Counted from the first letter of the stretch, positions 9,703 to 19,267 are shown. The stretch: 64,000 nucleotides of DNA from Cellvibrio fontiphilus (GCF_035317345.1 NZ_JAYKTU010000002.1), one strand, 5' to 3'. Numbers and translations: made by a program. The notes: generated from the sequence alone by a model not told the origin.

Positions 9703-10314
9703 ATGGATCTATTCGACAACTATTTGACTGCGCCTTTCAATATTTTGCCCTTCGATGGCGAGGCTATTTATTACGGAAACATTATTCCGCTTGAGAAAGC
9801 CGATAACTATTTCCAGCAATTATTGGCAAAAATCTGCTGGGAACATGACCGTGCCATTATTATGGGAAAAGAAATCATCACCAGACGTAAAGTCGCTTGG
9901 TATGCCGATGCGGCTTTTGACTATAGTTATTCAGGAACAACCAAAACCGCGTTACCCTGGATTCAGGAACTGCAAGAGTTAAAACACTTCATCGAATCCA
10001 GCAGTAAGGAAACCTATAATTCCTGTTTGCTGAATCTGTATCACTCTGGCGATGAGGGAATGGCCTGGCACAGTGATGCAGAAACCGCATTAAAAAGAAA
10101 TGGTGCAATAGGCTCCTTGAGCTTGGGAGCAGCGCGAAAGTTTTCGTTTAAACATAAAAAAACCAAACACACAGTAAATATTACTCTCGAACACGGCAGC
10201 CTATTGGTGATGAAAGGCGAAACACAAAGCCACTGGCTACATTGCTTACCCACCACAAAAAAGATACTCACACCAAGAATCAACCTTACTTTTCGCTGTA
10301 TCAACCAGCACTAA
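9703..10314 (+). CDS. alkB: AlkB-type 2-oxoglutarate/Fe(II) dioxygenase
   Basis: A 203-residue dioxygenase that oxidatively demethylates 1-methyladenine and 3-methylcytosine in DNA or RNA. The iron triad is visible as H123-x-D125 (WHSDAE) and H180 (HWLHCLP), and the 2-oxoglutarate-binding arginines as R192 and R198 in PRINLTFR. Its size is that of the short AlkB/ALKBH2-like group. The start lies three bases after the stop of the Ada-like gene, which indicates co-transcription and translational coupling. Confidence 0.93.
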   Translation: MDLFDNYLTAPFNILPFDGEAIYYGNIIPLEKADNYFQQLLAKICWEHDRAIIMGKEIITRRKVAWYADAAFDYSYSGTTKTALPWIQELQELKHFIESSSKETYNSCLLNLYHSGDEGMAWHSDAETALKRNGAIGSLSLGAARKFSFKHKKTKHTVNITLEHGSLLVMKGETQSHWLHCLPTTKKILTPRINLTFRCINQH

Positions 10315-10495
10315 TATATTCAACCAATCAAATTGCTGTAGCTGGTAATCAGATTCACTGCTCGCTTGCACGCACAGGATGGCAATTTGAAAGCTAAGCA
10401 GCAGCACCCAAGCTGCCGTTTTTTTAATTGTGAAATACATTTGTCACATGCTCCCTACATGGTGCTTGTCGGCATTTCCATACTAATAAAAAAGA

Positions 10496-10510
10496 TGACA
10501 GAATATGTCA
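10496..10510. promoter_or_regulatory. candidate operator TGACA-N5-TGTCA
   Basis: A 5-5-5 inverted repeat, TGACAGAATATGTCA, ending 20 bases before the start of the WYL regulator. A further TGTCA is at 10442. Its position fits autoregulation by the WYL protein; this is inference. Confidence 0.5.
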
Positions 10511-10530
10511 CCAAATATTGGAGCTTTGGG

Positions 10531-11268
10531 ATGGGTAAAAATAATCGCTATTCACAGATAGATCGACATGACCAGTTGATTGGACTTTTGCGATCTGCAG
10601 ACAGCTTTAAAGTTGATGATTTAGCGCTGTCACTGGCAGTAAGCCGCCGTACCCTGCTACGGGATCTGGATTTGCTTAAACAGCGCGGCTATCCCATTGA
10701 AACTGAGGCTGGTCGCGGCGGCGGCGTACGCTTATATAAACACTGGGGAATTGGCCGTTTACAGCTGAATTATCAGGAAGTAATCGACCTTTTACTTTCC
10801 ATTGCCATCATGGAGAAACTGAACTCCCCCATATTTCTCAATCATTTGAACAGTATTAAACACAAAATTTTTTCCAGCTTTCCCTCTGAGCAACAAGCTC
10901 GGGTTAAAAAAATCCGTGAGCGATTACTGATCGGTGAATTAGCCTCTGAAGTTGTCACCAGTAATTACCAAATAATTACCAGCAATATCACAACGCGAGA
11001 AGTCAGCACTGCGTTCTTCGAGCAGAAAACACTTTACATCGAGTATTCGGACGAGAAAAAAAACCATACCAAGCGCCGCATAGAACCACATTATCTGTTT
11101 TTGAACTGGCCAGTTTGGTACATACTCGCGTGGGATATAGAAAAAGATGCACCACGCTGCTTTAGACTGGATCGTTTACAACAAGCAACTGCAGAAAAAG
11201 AAAGTTTTCGTTTGAGAAAATCCAACATCCTGATGGCAGAAGCAGAAAGCTATGCAAAGAAACTTTAG
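10531..11268 (+). CDS. HTH/WYL-domain transcriptional regulator (YafY-like)
   Basis: A 245-residue regulator: an N-terminal HTH_11-type winged helix (VDDLALSLAVSRRTLLRDLDLL, residues about 25-45, shown here only in part as SRRTLLRDLD) followed by a WYL ligand-sensing domain (IEPHYLFLNWPVWYILAWD region) and a C-terminal tail. The frame opens further upstream at 10366, but ATG at 10531 has GGAG seven bases before it and begins right at the HTH. WYL domains bind nucleic acid or nucleotide ligands in several studied cases. The gene is 27 bases upstream of trmK on the same strand, so the two are probably co-transcribed. Confidence 0.85.
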   Translation: MGKNNRYSQIDRHDQLIGLLRSADSFKVDDLALSLAVSRRTLLRDLDLLKQRGYPIETEAGRGGGVRLYKHWGIGRLQLNYQEVIDLLLSIAIMEKLNSPIFLNHLNSIKHKIFSSFPSEQQARVKKIRERLLIGELASEVVTSNYQIITSNITTREVSTAFFEQKTLYIEYSDEKKNHTKRRIEPHYLFLNWPVWYILAWDIEKDAPRCFRLDRLQQATAEKESFRLRKSNILMAEAESYAKKL

Positions 11269-11295
11269 AGCTGCCAGTAAAGAGCCAACAGAAAT

Positions 11296-12024
11296 ATGAA
11301 GCTAGGAAAACGATTAAGCCAAATTGAATCTATGGTACAGGATAGCTATGACCATATTTGGGATTGCTGTTGTGATCATGGCTTATTAGGCGCGTCTCTA
11401 CTCACACGCAATGCCGCACCTAATATTCATTTTGTAGATTTAGTGCCTACACTCATTGCGGAGCTGGAGAACAAGCTCAATCACTTTTTTCCGCAAGAAA
11501 AAATTCTCGCGAATAATAGTGTGAAATCACAATGGCATACTCATTGTGAAGACATAGCGATATTGCCACTGGATCAGTACAGGGGAAAACAATTGCTCAT
11601 TATTGCCGGTATCGGAGGCGATTTAATGATCGATTTGATTACCAAAATACATGCACGGCACCCCTGTATGGAATTAGACTTTTTACTTTGTCCGGTGCAC
11701 CATAATTTTCGCTTAAGAGAAACACTAATAAAATATTCTTGTCATTTGAGGAGTGAAAAATTAGTGGAGGAAAATAGCAGGTTTTATGAAGTTTTATTAA
11801 TATCAACTAACCCAACACAGAACAGCTCGATAAGATCAATCACTCCTGTTGGAGAAGACATCTGGAATACCGAGAGCCCAAGCCAGCGATTAATAGCAAA
11901 GTCTTATCTGGAAAAAACTATCGCCCACTACCAAAGAATGCAAACGAGACCTGATACAGACGTACAATCGATTATTGCTAAATATCAGAGCGCCCTATTA
12001 AAACTCTTAGATAAGGGCGATTGA
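11296..12024 (+). CDS. trmK: tRNA (adenine(22)-N1)-methyltransferase TrmK family
   Basis: A 242-residue SAM-dependent methyltransferase of the TrmK/YqfN family. The opening LGKRLSQIESMV, the SAM-binding WDCCCDHGLLGASLL segment (usually D-I-G-C-D-H-G) and LLIIAGIGGDLM are the family marks. TrmK methylates N1 of adenine 22 in the tRNA D arm; in gammaproteobacteria the exact role is less studied. It follows the WYL regulator and converges with the GGDEF gene. Confidence 0.85.
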   Translation: MKLGKRLSQIESMVQDSYDHIWDCCCDHGLLGASLLTRNAAPNIHFVDLVPTLIAELENKLNHFFPQEKILANNSVKSQWHTHCEDIAILPLDQYRGKQLLIIAGIGGDLMIDLITKIHARHPCMELDFLLCPVHHNFRLRETLIKYSCHLRSEKLVEENSRFYEVLLISTNPTQNSSIRSITPVGEDIWNTESPSQRLIAKSYLEKTIAHYQRMQTRPDTDVQSIIAKYQSALLKLLDKGD

Positions 12025-12060
12025 AAAAATTATTGCAACCCACTTGCCACATCAACAATA

Positions 12061-13056
12061 TTAATCCGGTTGATAAACACTAATGGCATCACGACCACTA
12101 GCTTTACTCATATAAAGCGCTTCGTCCGCAAAGCGGATCAACTCTTCCGGAGCACCGTGGCGCGAACACGCAATGCCGATACTGAGTGAACAGGGACGCT
12201 GTAATTTATTACTGTGCAGCTTTACGTACTCTCTCAAACGCTCTGCCAATAATGACAATCCGTCACTATCGGTATTGAGTGCAGCAAGAATAAATTCATC
12301 ACCACCAACACGACAAGGTATATCCGTGCTACGCGCAATATGTTTGAGCCCTTCACCGACTATTTTAATAATCGCATCACCGGTTTCGTGACCAAATTCA
12401 TCATTGAATTGTTTAAAGCCATCAATATCAATCATCATAACCGACAGCGGTTGCTTGGTACGCTTGGTGAGTTTAATAGCAAATTCGTAGCGATGCTGGA
12501 ATGCACGACGATTAAGCAACTCCGTCAAAGGATCAGTGTTGGCAAGGGTGGCTAGATTTTCAATCTGATCTCGCAGTGAATCTACCTTGGCTTCAGCATT
12601 ACGTGCATCGATTGTGAGTTTTAACTGTAACGCAAGCGCATCGGCAATATAGCCAAGACTTTTAATGTGATAGTCATTAAGTTCGACTTTTTCATCGCTT
12701 GCGCCACAGAGTGTGCCAATCATTTGATCGGCAATTTTGATAGGTAGAACAACAAAACTCTGCATACCTTGCAGCGCCCCACCACTTTCGGGGAACCGCA
12801 ATTGTATTTCCGTTGTCGCAGTAAGGTGCTCGGATAACATGAGCTGGCACATAGAGTCTGTCCACGCCACTTGCGAACCCGACTCTACTTGCAAGCTCCC
12901 GGTATTTTGGGCAAGCAATACCGTTTGTTGTTTTGCCTGCCAGTCAATTGTAGTTACAAAAGATGTTTCAAGCCCAGTAATGTGGGTAATCAATTCCAGT
13001 AGCGGGGCTGCCGCACTGATAAACGCATCTTGCCCTATTACGCCCAAACTGTTCAT
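12061..13056 (-). CDS. GAF-GGDEF diguanylate cyclase
   Basis: A soluble 331-residue signalling protein: an N-terminal GAF-like sensor (about residues 10-160), a short coiled linker, and a GGDEF domain with intact VGGDEF active site. An RSTD inhibitory-site motif lies five residues before GGDEF, matching the RxxD I-site spacing, so product inhibition by c-di-GMP is expected. A GTG at 13095 would add 13 residues, but ATG at 13056 has a better upstream GAG and is preferred. No EAL domain is present. Confidence 0.9.
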   Translation of the reverse strand: MNSLGVIGQDAFISAAAPLLELITHITGLETSFVTTIDWQAKQQTVLLAQNTGSLQVESGSQVAWTDSMCQLMLSEHLTATTEIQLRFPESGGALQGMQSFVVLPIKIADQMIGTLCGASDEKVELNDYHIKSLGYIADALALQLKLTIDARNAEAKVDSLRDQIENLATLANTDPLTELLNRRAFQHRYEFAIKLTKRTKQPLSVMMIDIDGFKQFNDEFGHETGDAIIKIVGEGLKHIARSTDIPCRVGGDEFILAALNTDSDGLSLLAERLREYVKLHSNKLQRPCSLSIGIACSRHGAPEELIRFADEALYMSKASGRDAISVYQPD

Positions 13057-13146
13057 TAGTTGTGTCTCGTAAACTCTGCCCAAAGTGTAGTACACCTTGA
13101 GTCAAAGACAACAAAACAGCCCCGTTAATAACCAATAATAAAATAC

Positions 13147-13719
13147 TTATTTTTCCACCCAAATCTCATCCAGTCTTTTACGCGCTGAAGGAACCTCTTT
13201 AGCTCGTAGTGGCTCGGGTAAAGTTTCCATAGCTCCATGTTTGCCAATTACAAACGCCATAATCACTTCGTCGCTATCATCATCCAACGCAAAGAATGTT
13301 TTTGCAGCATCTTTATGAATACCTGCCATACCGTGGCAATGCAAACCTTCGTGCTGGGCTTGCAATACCATACTCATCCATGCCGCACCTGAATCAAAAG
13401 CGCTATGAGCATTAGGTTTACCGTTATGCTCAAAATTCTTTTTGGCAACCAAAAAACCAATCACTGCAGCATCTTTAGCCCAGACTTGGTTAGCATCTAC
13501 CAGTAGTGACAAGTAATCGGAAAAAGTGGAGTCATTAGAGGTATAGAAACGCCAGGGTTGTGCATTAAAACAAGAAGGCGCAAAACGTGCAGCATCGATA
13601 ATGCGTGCTAGCACGTCTGGCGCCACAACGGTTTTGGTAAACGCACGGGGTGACCAGCGATGTGAAAATTGCTCTAGCACACCGGGCAGCGGGTCACGCA
13701 GGGAAAAATCAGTACTCAT
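13147..13719 (-). CDS. nitroreductase family protein
   Basis: A 190-residue FMN-dependent nitroreductase-like oxidoreductase. The motif HRWSPRAF near the N-terminus and ARFAPSCFNAQPWRF (residues about 45-60) bind FMN in this family. Substrates cannot be predicted. ATG at 13719 is preceded by GGAG at good spacing; an earlier ATG five codons upstream lies within that signal. It is the last gene of a minus-strand operon with the winged-helix protein and the cyclase fusion. Confidence 0.9.
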   Translation of the reverse strand: MSTDFSLRDPLPGVLEQFSHRWSPRAFTKTVVAPDVLARIIDAARFAPSCFNAQPWRFYTSNDSTFSDYLSLLVDANQVWAKDAAVIGFLVAKKNFEHNGKPNAHSAFDSGAAWMSMVLQAQHEGLHCHGMAGIHKDAAKTFFALDDDSDEVIMAFVIGKHGAMETLPEPLRAKEVPSARKRLDEIWVEK

Positions 13720-13742
13720 AACAATCTCCATCACACTTGAGT

Positions 13743-14015
13743 CTAGGGATATTCCAATACATTTTTAAGTTCGGGGATATTCTTTTGCACCCACAGGGGA
13801 TTTACTGCACCCCAATTGGAAACAATAAAAGTACCATCAGTATTTTCTAGTTGAATTGCCAACTCATGGATAGCGGCGAGCGTATCCTGTGCTGTGCGCC
13901 TAGGCATACCGGTAGCCGCGATAATTTTTGGAACAGTATTAATACCCTGGGCAATTAACCAGGCAACATAAATCCGACGATAAAAACTGGTTTTGGTTTT
14001 GCTATGCTCACTCAT
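13743..14015 (-). CDS. small winged-helix domain protein
   Basis: A 90-residue protein. The stretch FYRRIYVAWLIAQGINTVP followed by IIAATGMPRRTAQDTLAAIHEL reads as a helix-turn-helix, and the C-terminal IVSNWGAVNPLWV as the wing. Similar small conserved proteins occur in Pseudomonas and relatives; none that I know has an assigned function. It begins three bases after the stop of the pentapeptide/cyclase gene and ends 23 bases before the nitroreductase start, so the three are one operon. A DNA-binding role is inferred only from the fold. Confidence 0.8.
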   Translation of the reverse strand: MSEHSKTKTSFYRRIYVAWLIAQGINTVPKIIAATGMPRRTAQDTLAAIHELAIQLENTDGTFIVSNWGAVNPLWVQKNIPELKNVLEYP

Positions 14016-14018
14016 TTT

Positions 14019-15785
14019 TTATTCCGTATCGACCAAAGGGATAGCTGCTGATTGCGGCCGTATTTCATGAGTACTTTTTAACATTTGCACAGCAAAACAT
14101 TCAATGCTTTCACCCTGTGCAAAATTGCCAATTGGTTTTTTTAAAGGCACATGCCGGGGTGAAAATTCAAATAACTCGCTGCGTTCTGCATAGTGTTTTA
14201 CCCGCTGGCTCACCAACACTTCGCCGGGTTCAGCTGCAGCCTCCATACGCGCTGCCATACTGACTGCCATACCTTCAAGATCAGGCACTTCAGTCACTTC
14301 GTTATGCACCACCAACACCTCACCCAATTCAACACCAATTCGCAATTCAAAACCGGCAGCATTAAGTACATCGCGAATCATACAAGCGCAAGATAAACCG
14401 GCCGTGGCATTTTTAAAGGTGACACGCAATGAATCACCCTCCATATTAGGATGCCCGGCGGAAAACTTTTTTAGGATGGGTTTTACCAAACCGCGAAACA
14501 GGGATAATTTTTCCGATAACTCACCTTCCGACCAACGGGAAAAGCCTTTTAAGTCCATAAATAAAATGGTGAGATTGCGCACTTGGTCGCGCTCATGATC
14601 TACCGCCAATTCCAATAAACGCGGCCAAAATTCTTCGCGAATTGCGGCGACTTTTTCTTTCAGCTGAAAATGTAGCTGGGTATTGTTACGCAACATCAAT
14701 TGCGCCAATTGAATACGCTCTGCCTCCGCTTGCAGTTGTTTTTTTAATTCCGTTGGATTGTGAGTTCCCGCCTCCTCTACTACAAATTTCACCAAAGCAC
14801 CACCAGCCACATCACTGATGGATTTTAAACGCAAAATAGTGCCCCAATTTACCGCTGTTAAATGCTCAATAAATATGGGTAAGGTGGCAAGTTCGTGATC
14901 GGCAAGACGGTAGGGGTAACGCAATTCAATGGTGATAGCCTCGGCAAAGATACGCTCAAATTCATGCGCGCGATAAGCAGTTTTTTGTTTGCCATCTTTA
15001 TCCCAAAAACAATGGGTGCAATGGATGTTACTGATTACCCAATTCGCAGTATTAGCATTCCACAACTTGGCACCATTTAAATGCGCATTAGCTAATTTAC
15101 TTTTAGAGAGATTCGCCTCTCGCAAATCACACTCACTCAAATCAGCACTGGTAAAATCGACCTTACTGAGATCCATACGACGCAGATTAACTCCCGCCAG
15201 CATGGCAGATTTTAATTGCGCCCCCGTCAAGCTGGTATTCTCCAGATTGGCGTTGCTAAAACAGGCACCAGATAACTGCGCATTGGATAAATCAGCACCG
15301 CGCAAATTAGCACCGGATAAGTTGGCATTGGTTAAATCCACCCGCGCCAGTTTCTGGTCTTCCAAATTACTACCTGCAAGCGAAACATCACGCAAGATAA
15401 GGCCGCTGATATCGTGTCCGCGAAAATCAATATTTTCCAATCTGGCTTCGCGGGTATTGGCCGTCAGCAAATTGGCTTGATGCAACACTGAACCGCTGAG
15501 GTCGCAATGTGCGAAATTGGTAGCGATTAATTTTGCGTTGGAAAAATCATTGTTTTGTAAATCAGAAAATTGCAAATTCGCCAATATCAAATCAGCATGT
15601 TTGAAATTGCAACGATTGATTCGTGCGCTGCGCAGCGACACTTTGGAGAGATCGCATTCGCTGAGGTTCAGGCCCTGCAACTCTGCCCCATCAAGATTGA
15701 TCTCTCCGGGTGCATAGTGTTTTCGCCAGTAATTCCAGGAAGTAGCGCCCTTTCCAAGCTCCTCTAGTATCCGTTCTTTATCCAT
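14019..15785 (-). CDS. pentapeptide-repeat / class III nucleotide cyclase-like fusion
   Basis: A 588-residue cytoplasmic protein. Residues about 28-245 are some forty pentapeptide repeats (A(D/N)Lxx), a right-handed quadrilateral beta-helix, ending in a CTHCFWDKDGK motif. Residues about 345-400 form a helical, coiled-coil-like linker. Residues about 403-530 are a class III adenylate/guanylate cyclase domain: metal-binding D411 (LFMDLKGF) and D451 (EGDSLRVTF), adenine-side D502 and R513 (AARME) are present. The substrate lysine position is N447 and the transition-state asparagine is S509. Two of the six canonical residues are therefore changed, and activity or specificity may differ. It heads the operon with the winged-helix protein. 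Confidence 0.88.
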   Translation of the reverse strand: MDKERILEELGKGATSWNYWRKHYAPGEINLDGAELQGLNLSECDLSKVSLRSARINRCNFKHADLILANLQFSDLQNNDFSNAKLIATNFAHCDLSGSVLHQANLLTANTREARLENIDFRGHDISGLILRDVSLAGSNLEDQKLARVDLTNANLSGANLRGADLSNAQLSGACFSNANLENTSLTGAQLKSAMLAGVNLRRMDLSKVDFTSADLSECDLREANLSKSKLANAHLNGAKLWNANTANWVISNIHCTHCFWDKDGKQKTAYRAHEFERIFAEAITIELRYPYRLADHELATLPIFIEHLTAVNWGTILRLKSISDVAGGALVKFVVEEAGTHNPTELKKQLQAEAERIQLAQLMLRNNTQLHFQLKEKVAAIREEFWPRLLELAVDHERDQVRNLTILFMDLKGFSRWSEGELSEKLSLFRGLVKPILKKFSAGHPNMEGDSLRVTFKNATAGLSCACMIRDVLNAAGFELRIGVELGEVLVVHNEVTEVPDLEGMAVSMAARMEAAAEPGEVLVSQRVKHYAERSELFEFSPRHVPLKKPIGNFAQGESIECFAVQMLKSTHEIRPQSAAIPLVDTE

Positions 15786-16038
15786 GTGGTAATAATCTCG
15801 CTATAGGTACCCCGGTACAACTGTTCATACTAGCAGTTCATTTAATATCCGAGTAGGCAAGTTCAGCCGCTGGCCAGCCTGTTATCAACAGCAGCTATTT
15901 AGGGCGTATGACCCAACACAATGCTTCAGTTACTACACCCCGCGCATGGCAAAAGAGCGATGCATTCTTTATAGTACGCCCGCTGAATTTTCACCCTGTT
16001 GGCAGCTGCCAACCATTTTTTACCGAGGTCTAGCCCCC

Positions 16039-17703
16039 ATGGCTCAATACGTATACAGCATGCATCGGCTTGGCAAAGTTGTGCCGCCCAAGCGTGAAAT
16101 TTTAAAGGACATCTCCCTGTCGTTTTTCCCCGGCGCCAAAATCGGTGTACTTGGTCTGAACGGTTCAGGTAAATCCACCCTGTTGCGCATCATGGCTGGC
16201 GTGGATCAGGATTTTAACGGTGAAGCCCGCCCCATGCCGGGCATCAAAATCGGCTATCTGCCGCAGGAGCCGCAACTCGACCCGAGCAAAGATGTGCTGG
16301 GCAACGTGCAGGATGGTGTACGCGAAGCGGTAGATGCCCTGGCTGAGCTGGATGCCATCTACGCCGCCTATGCCGAGCCAGATGCGGATTTTGACGAGCT
16401 GGCCAAGAAACAAGCCAAATGCGAAGACATTATTCAGGCCTGGGATGCCCACAACCTGCAGCACACCCTTGAAGTTGCTGCGGATGCACTGCGCCTGCCG
16501 CCTTGGGATGCCGATGTGACCAAACTCTCCGGTGGTGAACGCCGCCGTGTGGCACTGTGCCGCTTGTTGTTATCGCGCCCCGATATGCTGCTGCTGGACG
16601 AACCCACCAACCACCTGGACGCTGAATCGGTTTACTGGCTGGAGCAATTCCTCCACAACTTCAGCGGCACCGTGGTAGCGATTACTCACGACCGCTACTT
16701 CCTCGATAACGCTGCCGGCTGGATTCTGGAACTTGACCGCGGCCACGGCATTCCTTATGAGGGCAACTACACCAGCTGGCTGGAGCAGAAAGATGCCCGT
16801 TTGGAGCAAGAGCAGCGCGCAGAAGCCGCTCACCAGAAAGCATTAAAAACCGAACTGGAATGGGTGCGTCAAAACCCCAAAGGCCGTCAAGCCAAGAGCA
16901 AGGCGCGTCTGGCGCGTTTTGATGAATTGCAATCGCAAGAATTCCAGGCGCGTAACGAAACTAACGAAATCTACATTCCGCCGGGTGAGCGCTTGGGCGA
17001 CAAAGTGATCGTGCTGGAAAACGTCAGCAAGGGTTATGGCGACCGCTTGTTGATCGACAATCTGTCCCTGAGCATCCCCAAGGGTGCAGTGGTCGGGATT
17101 GTCGGTGGTAACGGCGCGGGTAAATCTACCCTCTTCCGTATGATCGCAGGCACCGAAAAACCGGACAGCGGTACAGTCACCATTGGCGATACCGTAAAAG
17201 TCGCCTATGTAGAGCAGAGCCGCGAAAATCTGGACGATAAAAAATCGGTATGGGAAGCGGTATCCGACGGTTTGGACGTGTTGAAGATTGGTAACTACGA
17301 AGTCAACTCACGCTCCTATGTAGGCCGCTTTAACTTCAAAGGTTCCGACCAGCAAAAGCGCGTGGGCGAACTCTCGGGTGGTGAACGCGGCCGGTTACAT
17401 TTGGCCAACACCTTGAAGCAAGGCGCTAACGTGCTATTGCTCGACGAACCCTCAAACGATTTGGATATCGAAACCCTGCGCGCCCTGGAAGATGCAATCC
17501 TCGCCTTCCCCGGTTGCGTACTGGTGATCTCGCACGACCGTTGGTTCCTCGACCGTATTGCCACCCACATACTGGCGTATGAAGGTGATTCGGATATTGT
17601 TTTCTTTGAAGGCAACTACACGGAATATCACGAGGATTTCGTCAAACGTAAAGGGCATGATTCACAGCCGAAGCGAATGAAATACAAACCGCTCAAGGCG
17701 TAA
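16039..17703 (+). CDS. ettA: ABC-F energy-dependent translational throttle protein
   Basis: A 554-residue soluble twin-ATPase of the ABC-F family that binds the ribosomal E site and gates the first elongation steps according to ATP/ADP ratio. Two complete nucleotide-binding domains are seen: GLNGSGKST with LSGGERRRVALCRLLL and DEPTNHLD, then GGNGAGKST with LSGGERGRLHLA and DEPSNDLD. No membrane segments. Length equals E. coli EttA (555). The frame opens 31 codons earlier, but ATG at 16039 (MAQYVYSMHRLGKVVPP) is the family start, with GAGG ten bases upstream. Confidence 0.96.
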   Translation: MAQYVYSMHRLGKVVPPKREILKDISLSFFPGAKIGVLGLNGSGKSTLLRIMAGVDQDFNGEARPMPGIKIGYLPQEPQLDPSKDVLGNVQDGVREAVDALAELDAIYAAYAEPDADFDELAKKQAKCEDIIQAWDAHNLQHTLEVAADALRLPPWDADVTKLSGGERRRVALCRLLLSRPDMLLLDEPTNHLDAESVYWLEQFLHNFSGTVVAITHDRYFLDNAAGWILELDRGHGIPYEGNYTSWLEQKDARLEQEQRAEAAHQKALKTELEWVRQNPKGRQAKSKARLARFDELQSQEFQARNETNEIYIPPGERLGDKVIVLENVSKGYGDRLLIDNLSLSIPKGAVVGIVGGNGAGKSTLFRMIAGTEKPDSGTVTIGDTVKVAYVEQSRENLDDKKSVWEAVSDGLDVLKIGNYEVNSRSYVGRFNFKGSDQQKRVGELSGGERGRLHLANTLKQGANVLLLDEPSNDLDIETLRALEDAILAFPGCVLVISHDRWFLDRIATHILAYEGDSDIVFFEGNYTEYHEDFVKRKGHDSQPKRMKYKPLKA

Positions 17704-17713
17704 AAAGATCGAA

Positions 17714-17742
17714 AAAGGCAGCTCACACGAGCTGCCTTTTTT
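17714..17742 (+). terminator. rho-independent terminator after ettA
   Basis: Eleven-base-pair stem AAAGGCAGCTC/GAGCTGCCTTT, ACAC loop, T6 tract. Confidence 0.92.
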
Positions 17743-17812
17743 GTTTCCGGGGACCACAATGCCAATTCAGCGACTACTGCAGACATAACAATAGCTATCA
17801 TGAGGAGAACAC

Positions 17813-19267
17813 ATGCAACAAAAAATCCTGATATTCATCGCGCTCTTCTGGTGTTTGCTTATCGGCCAACATGTCTATGCAAATGATGGTGCTGCTCTCG
17901 ACCTGACGCAGACAACTGCAGGTTGGTTTTGTGTTGGTTTATTTGTGATTGCCTATTTATTTGTAATGCTCGAAGAAAAATTTCATCTACGCAAATCAAA
18001 ACCCGTACTAGCCGCCGCGGGAATTATCTGGGTCATCATCGGCTGGATTTACACCCAACATGAACAATCGGCATTAGCCGAGCAAGCCTTCCGCCACACA
18101 CTGCTTGAGTTTGCAGAATTAATGCTGTTCTTGTTGGTGGCTATGACATATATCAACGCCATGGATGAGCGCGGGCTGTTTAATGCTCTGCGCGGCTGGA
18201 TGATTAAAAAAGGGTTTAGTTTTCGTCAATTATTTTGGATCACCGGCTTAATGGCATTTTTTATTTCGCCAATTGCCGATAACCTTACCACTGCATTATT
18301 GATGTGCGCTGTAGTATTGAAAATTGCTGAAAATGAAAAAGCGTTTATCAATATCTGCTGCGTCAATATTATTGTAGCGGCTAACGCTGGCGGTGCGTTC
18401 AGCCCCTTTGGGGACATTACCACCCTGATGGTATGGCAAGCGGGAAAAGTGGATTTTTTTACCTTCTTCCATTTATTCCTTCCATCACTGACTAACTTCC
18501 TCGTGCCTGCTGCCATTATGAGTTTTTTTATCAAAAATAAAGCAGCACAAAAAGATGAGGAAGATTTATTTCTGGAAACACTTACCTACAAAGAAGGTGC
18601 CTTCCCCATTCTGTTTTTGTTTTTGGCCACAATTGCCAGCGCCGTTCTTGGGCATGTACTTATTCATATGCCACCCGTCCTCGGCATGATGCTGGGGCTG
18701 GCGTATTTAAAAATATACGGGTTCTATTTACGCAAAAAAGGCATCGTTGATCTTAAAAAAGTAGAGGCAATACAATCTGACTTTATGCCCGACAAAAATG
18801 AAAATCCGGTCACTAAAGTCCCCCTGCCCTTTGATGTATTTCAACCATTAGCGCGCCTGGAGTGGGACACCTTGCTCTTTTTCTATGGCGTCATTATGTG
18901 TGTGGGAGGGCTTGGTTTTATGGGTTACCTGACACTCATGTCCGAGTCACTGTATGGCAACTTTAGTGCAACTGTATCCAACATAAGCTTGGGTCTGGTT
19001 TCCGCCGTTATCGACAATATCCCGGTGATGTACGCAGTGCTCACGATGGCACCAGATTTTTCGCAAGGACAATGGCTGCTGATAACACTTACCACCGGTG
19101 TTGGTGGCAGCATGTTATCCATTGGCTCAGCCGCAGGTGTGGCGCTTATGGGGCAAGCCCGTGGCTACTACACCTTTCTTGGTCACCTGAAATGGACACC
19201 CGTAGTTGCACTGGGCTACTGCGCCAGTATCGCCATGCACATGTGGATCAACACTAGCCTGCTGTAA
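17813..19267 (+). CDS. nhaD: NhaD-type Na+/H+ antiporter
   Basis: A 484-residue inner-membrane protein with about a dozen hydrophobic segments. It begins with a cleavable-looking hydrophobic leader (ending HVYAND), as NhaD proteins often do. ISPIADNLTTALLM, ANAGGAFSPFGDITTLMVW and SAVIDNIPVMYAVL are hallmark segments of the NhaD/IT superfamily, with the conserved Asp residues for ion binding. It exchanges external H+ for internal Na+ or Li+. GAGGAGA precedes the start. Flanked by terminators, so it is monocistronic. Confidence 0.95.
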   Translation: MQQKILIFIALFWCLLIGQHVYANDGAALDLTQTTAGWFCVGLFVIAYLFVMLEEKFHLRKSKPVLAAAGIIWVIIGWIYTQHEQSALAEQAFRHTLLEFAELMLFLLVAMTYINAMDERGLFNALRGWMIKKGFSFRQLFWITGLMAFFISPIADNLTTALLMCAVVLKIAENEKAFINICCVNIIVAANAGGAFSPFGDITTLMVWQAGKVDFFTFFHLFLPSLTNFLVPAAIMSFFIKNKAAQKDEEDLFLETLTYKEGAFPILFLFLATIASAVLGHVLIHMPPVLGMMLGLAYLKIYGFYLRKKGIVDLKKVEAIQSDFMPDKNENPVTKVPLPFDVFQPLARLEWDTLLFFYGVIMCVGGLGFMGYLTLMSESLYGNFSATVSNISLGLVSAVIDNIPVMYAVLTMAPDFSQGQWLLITLTTGVGGSMLSIGSAAGVALMGQARGYYTFLGHLKWTPVVALGYCASIAMHMWINTSLL

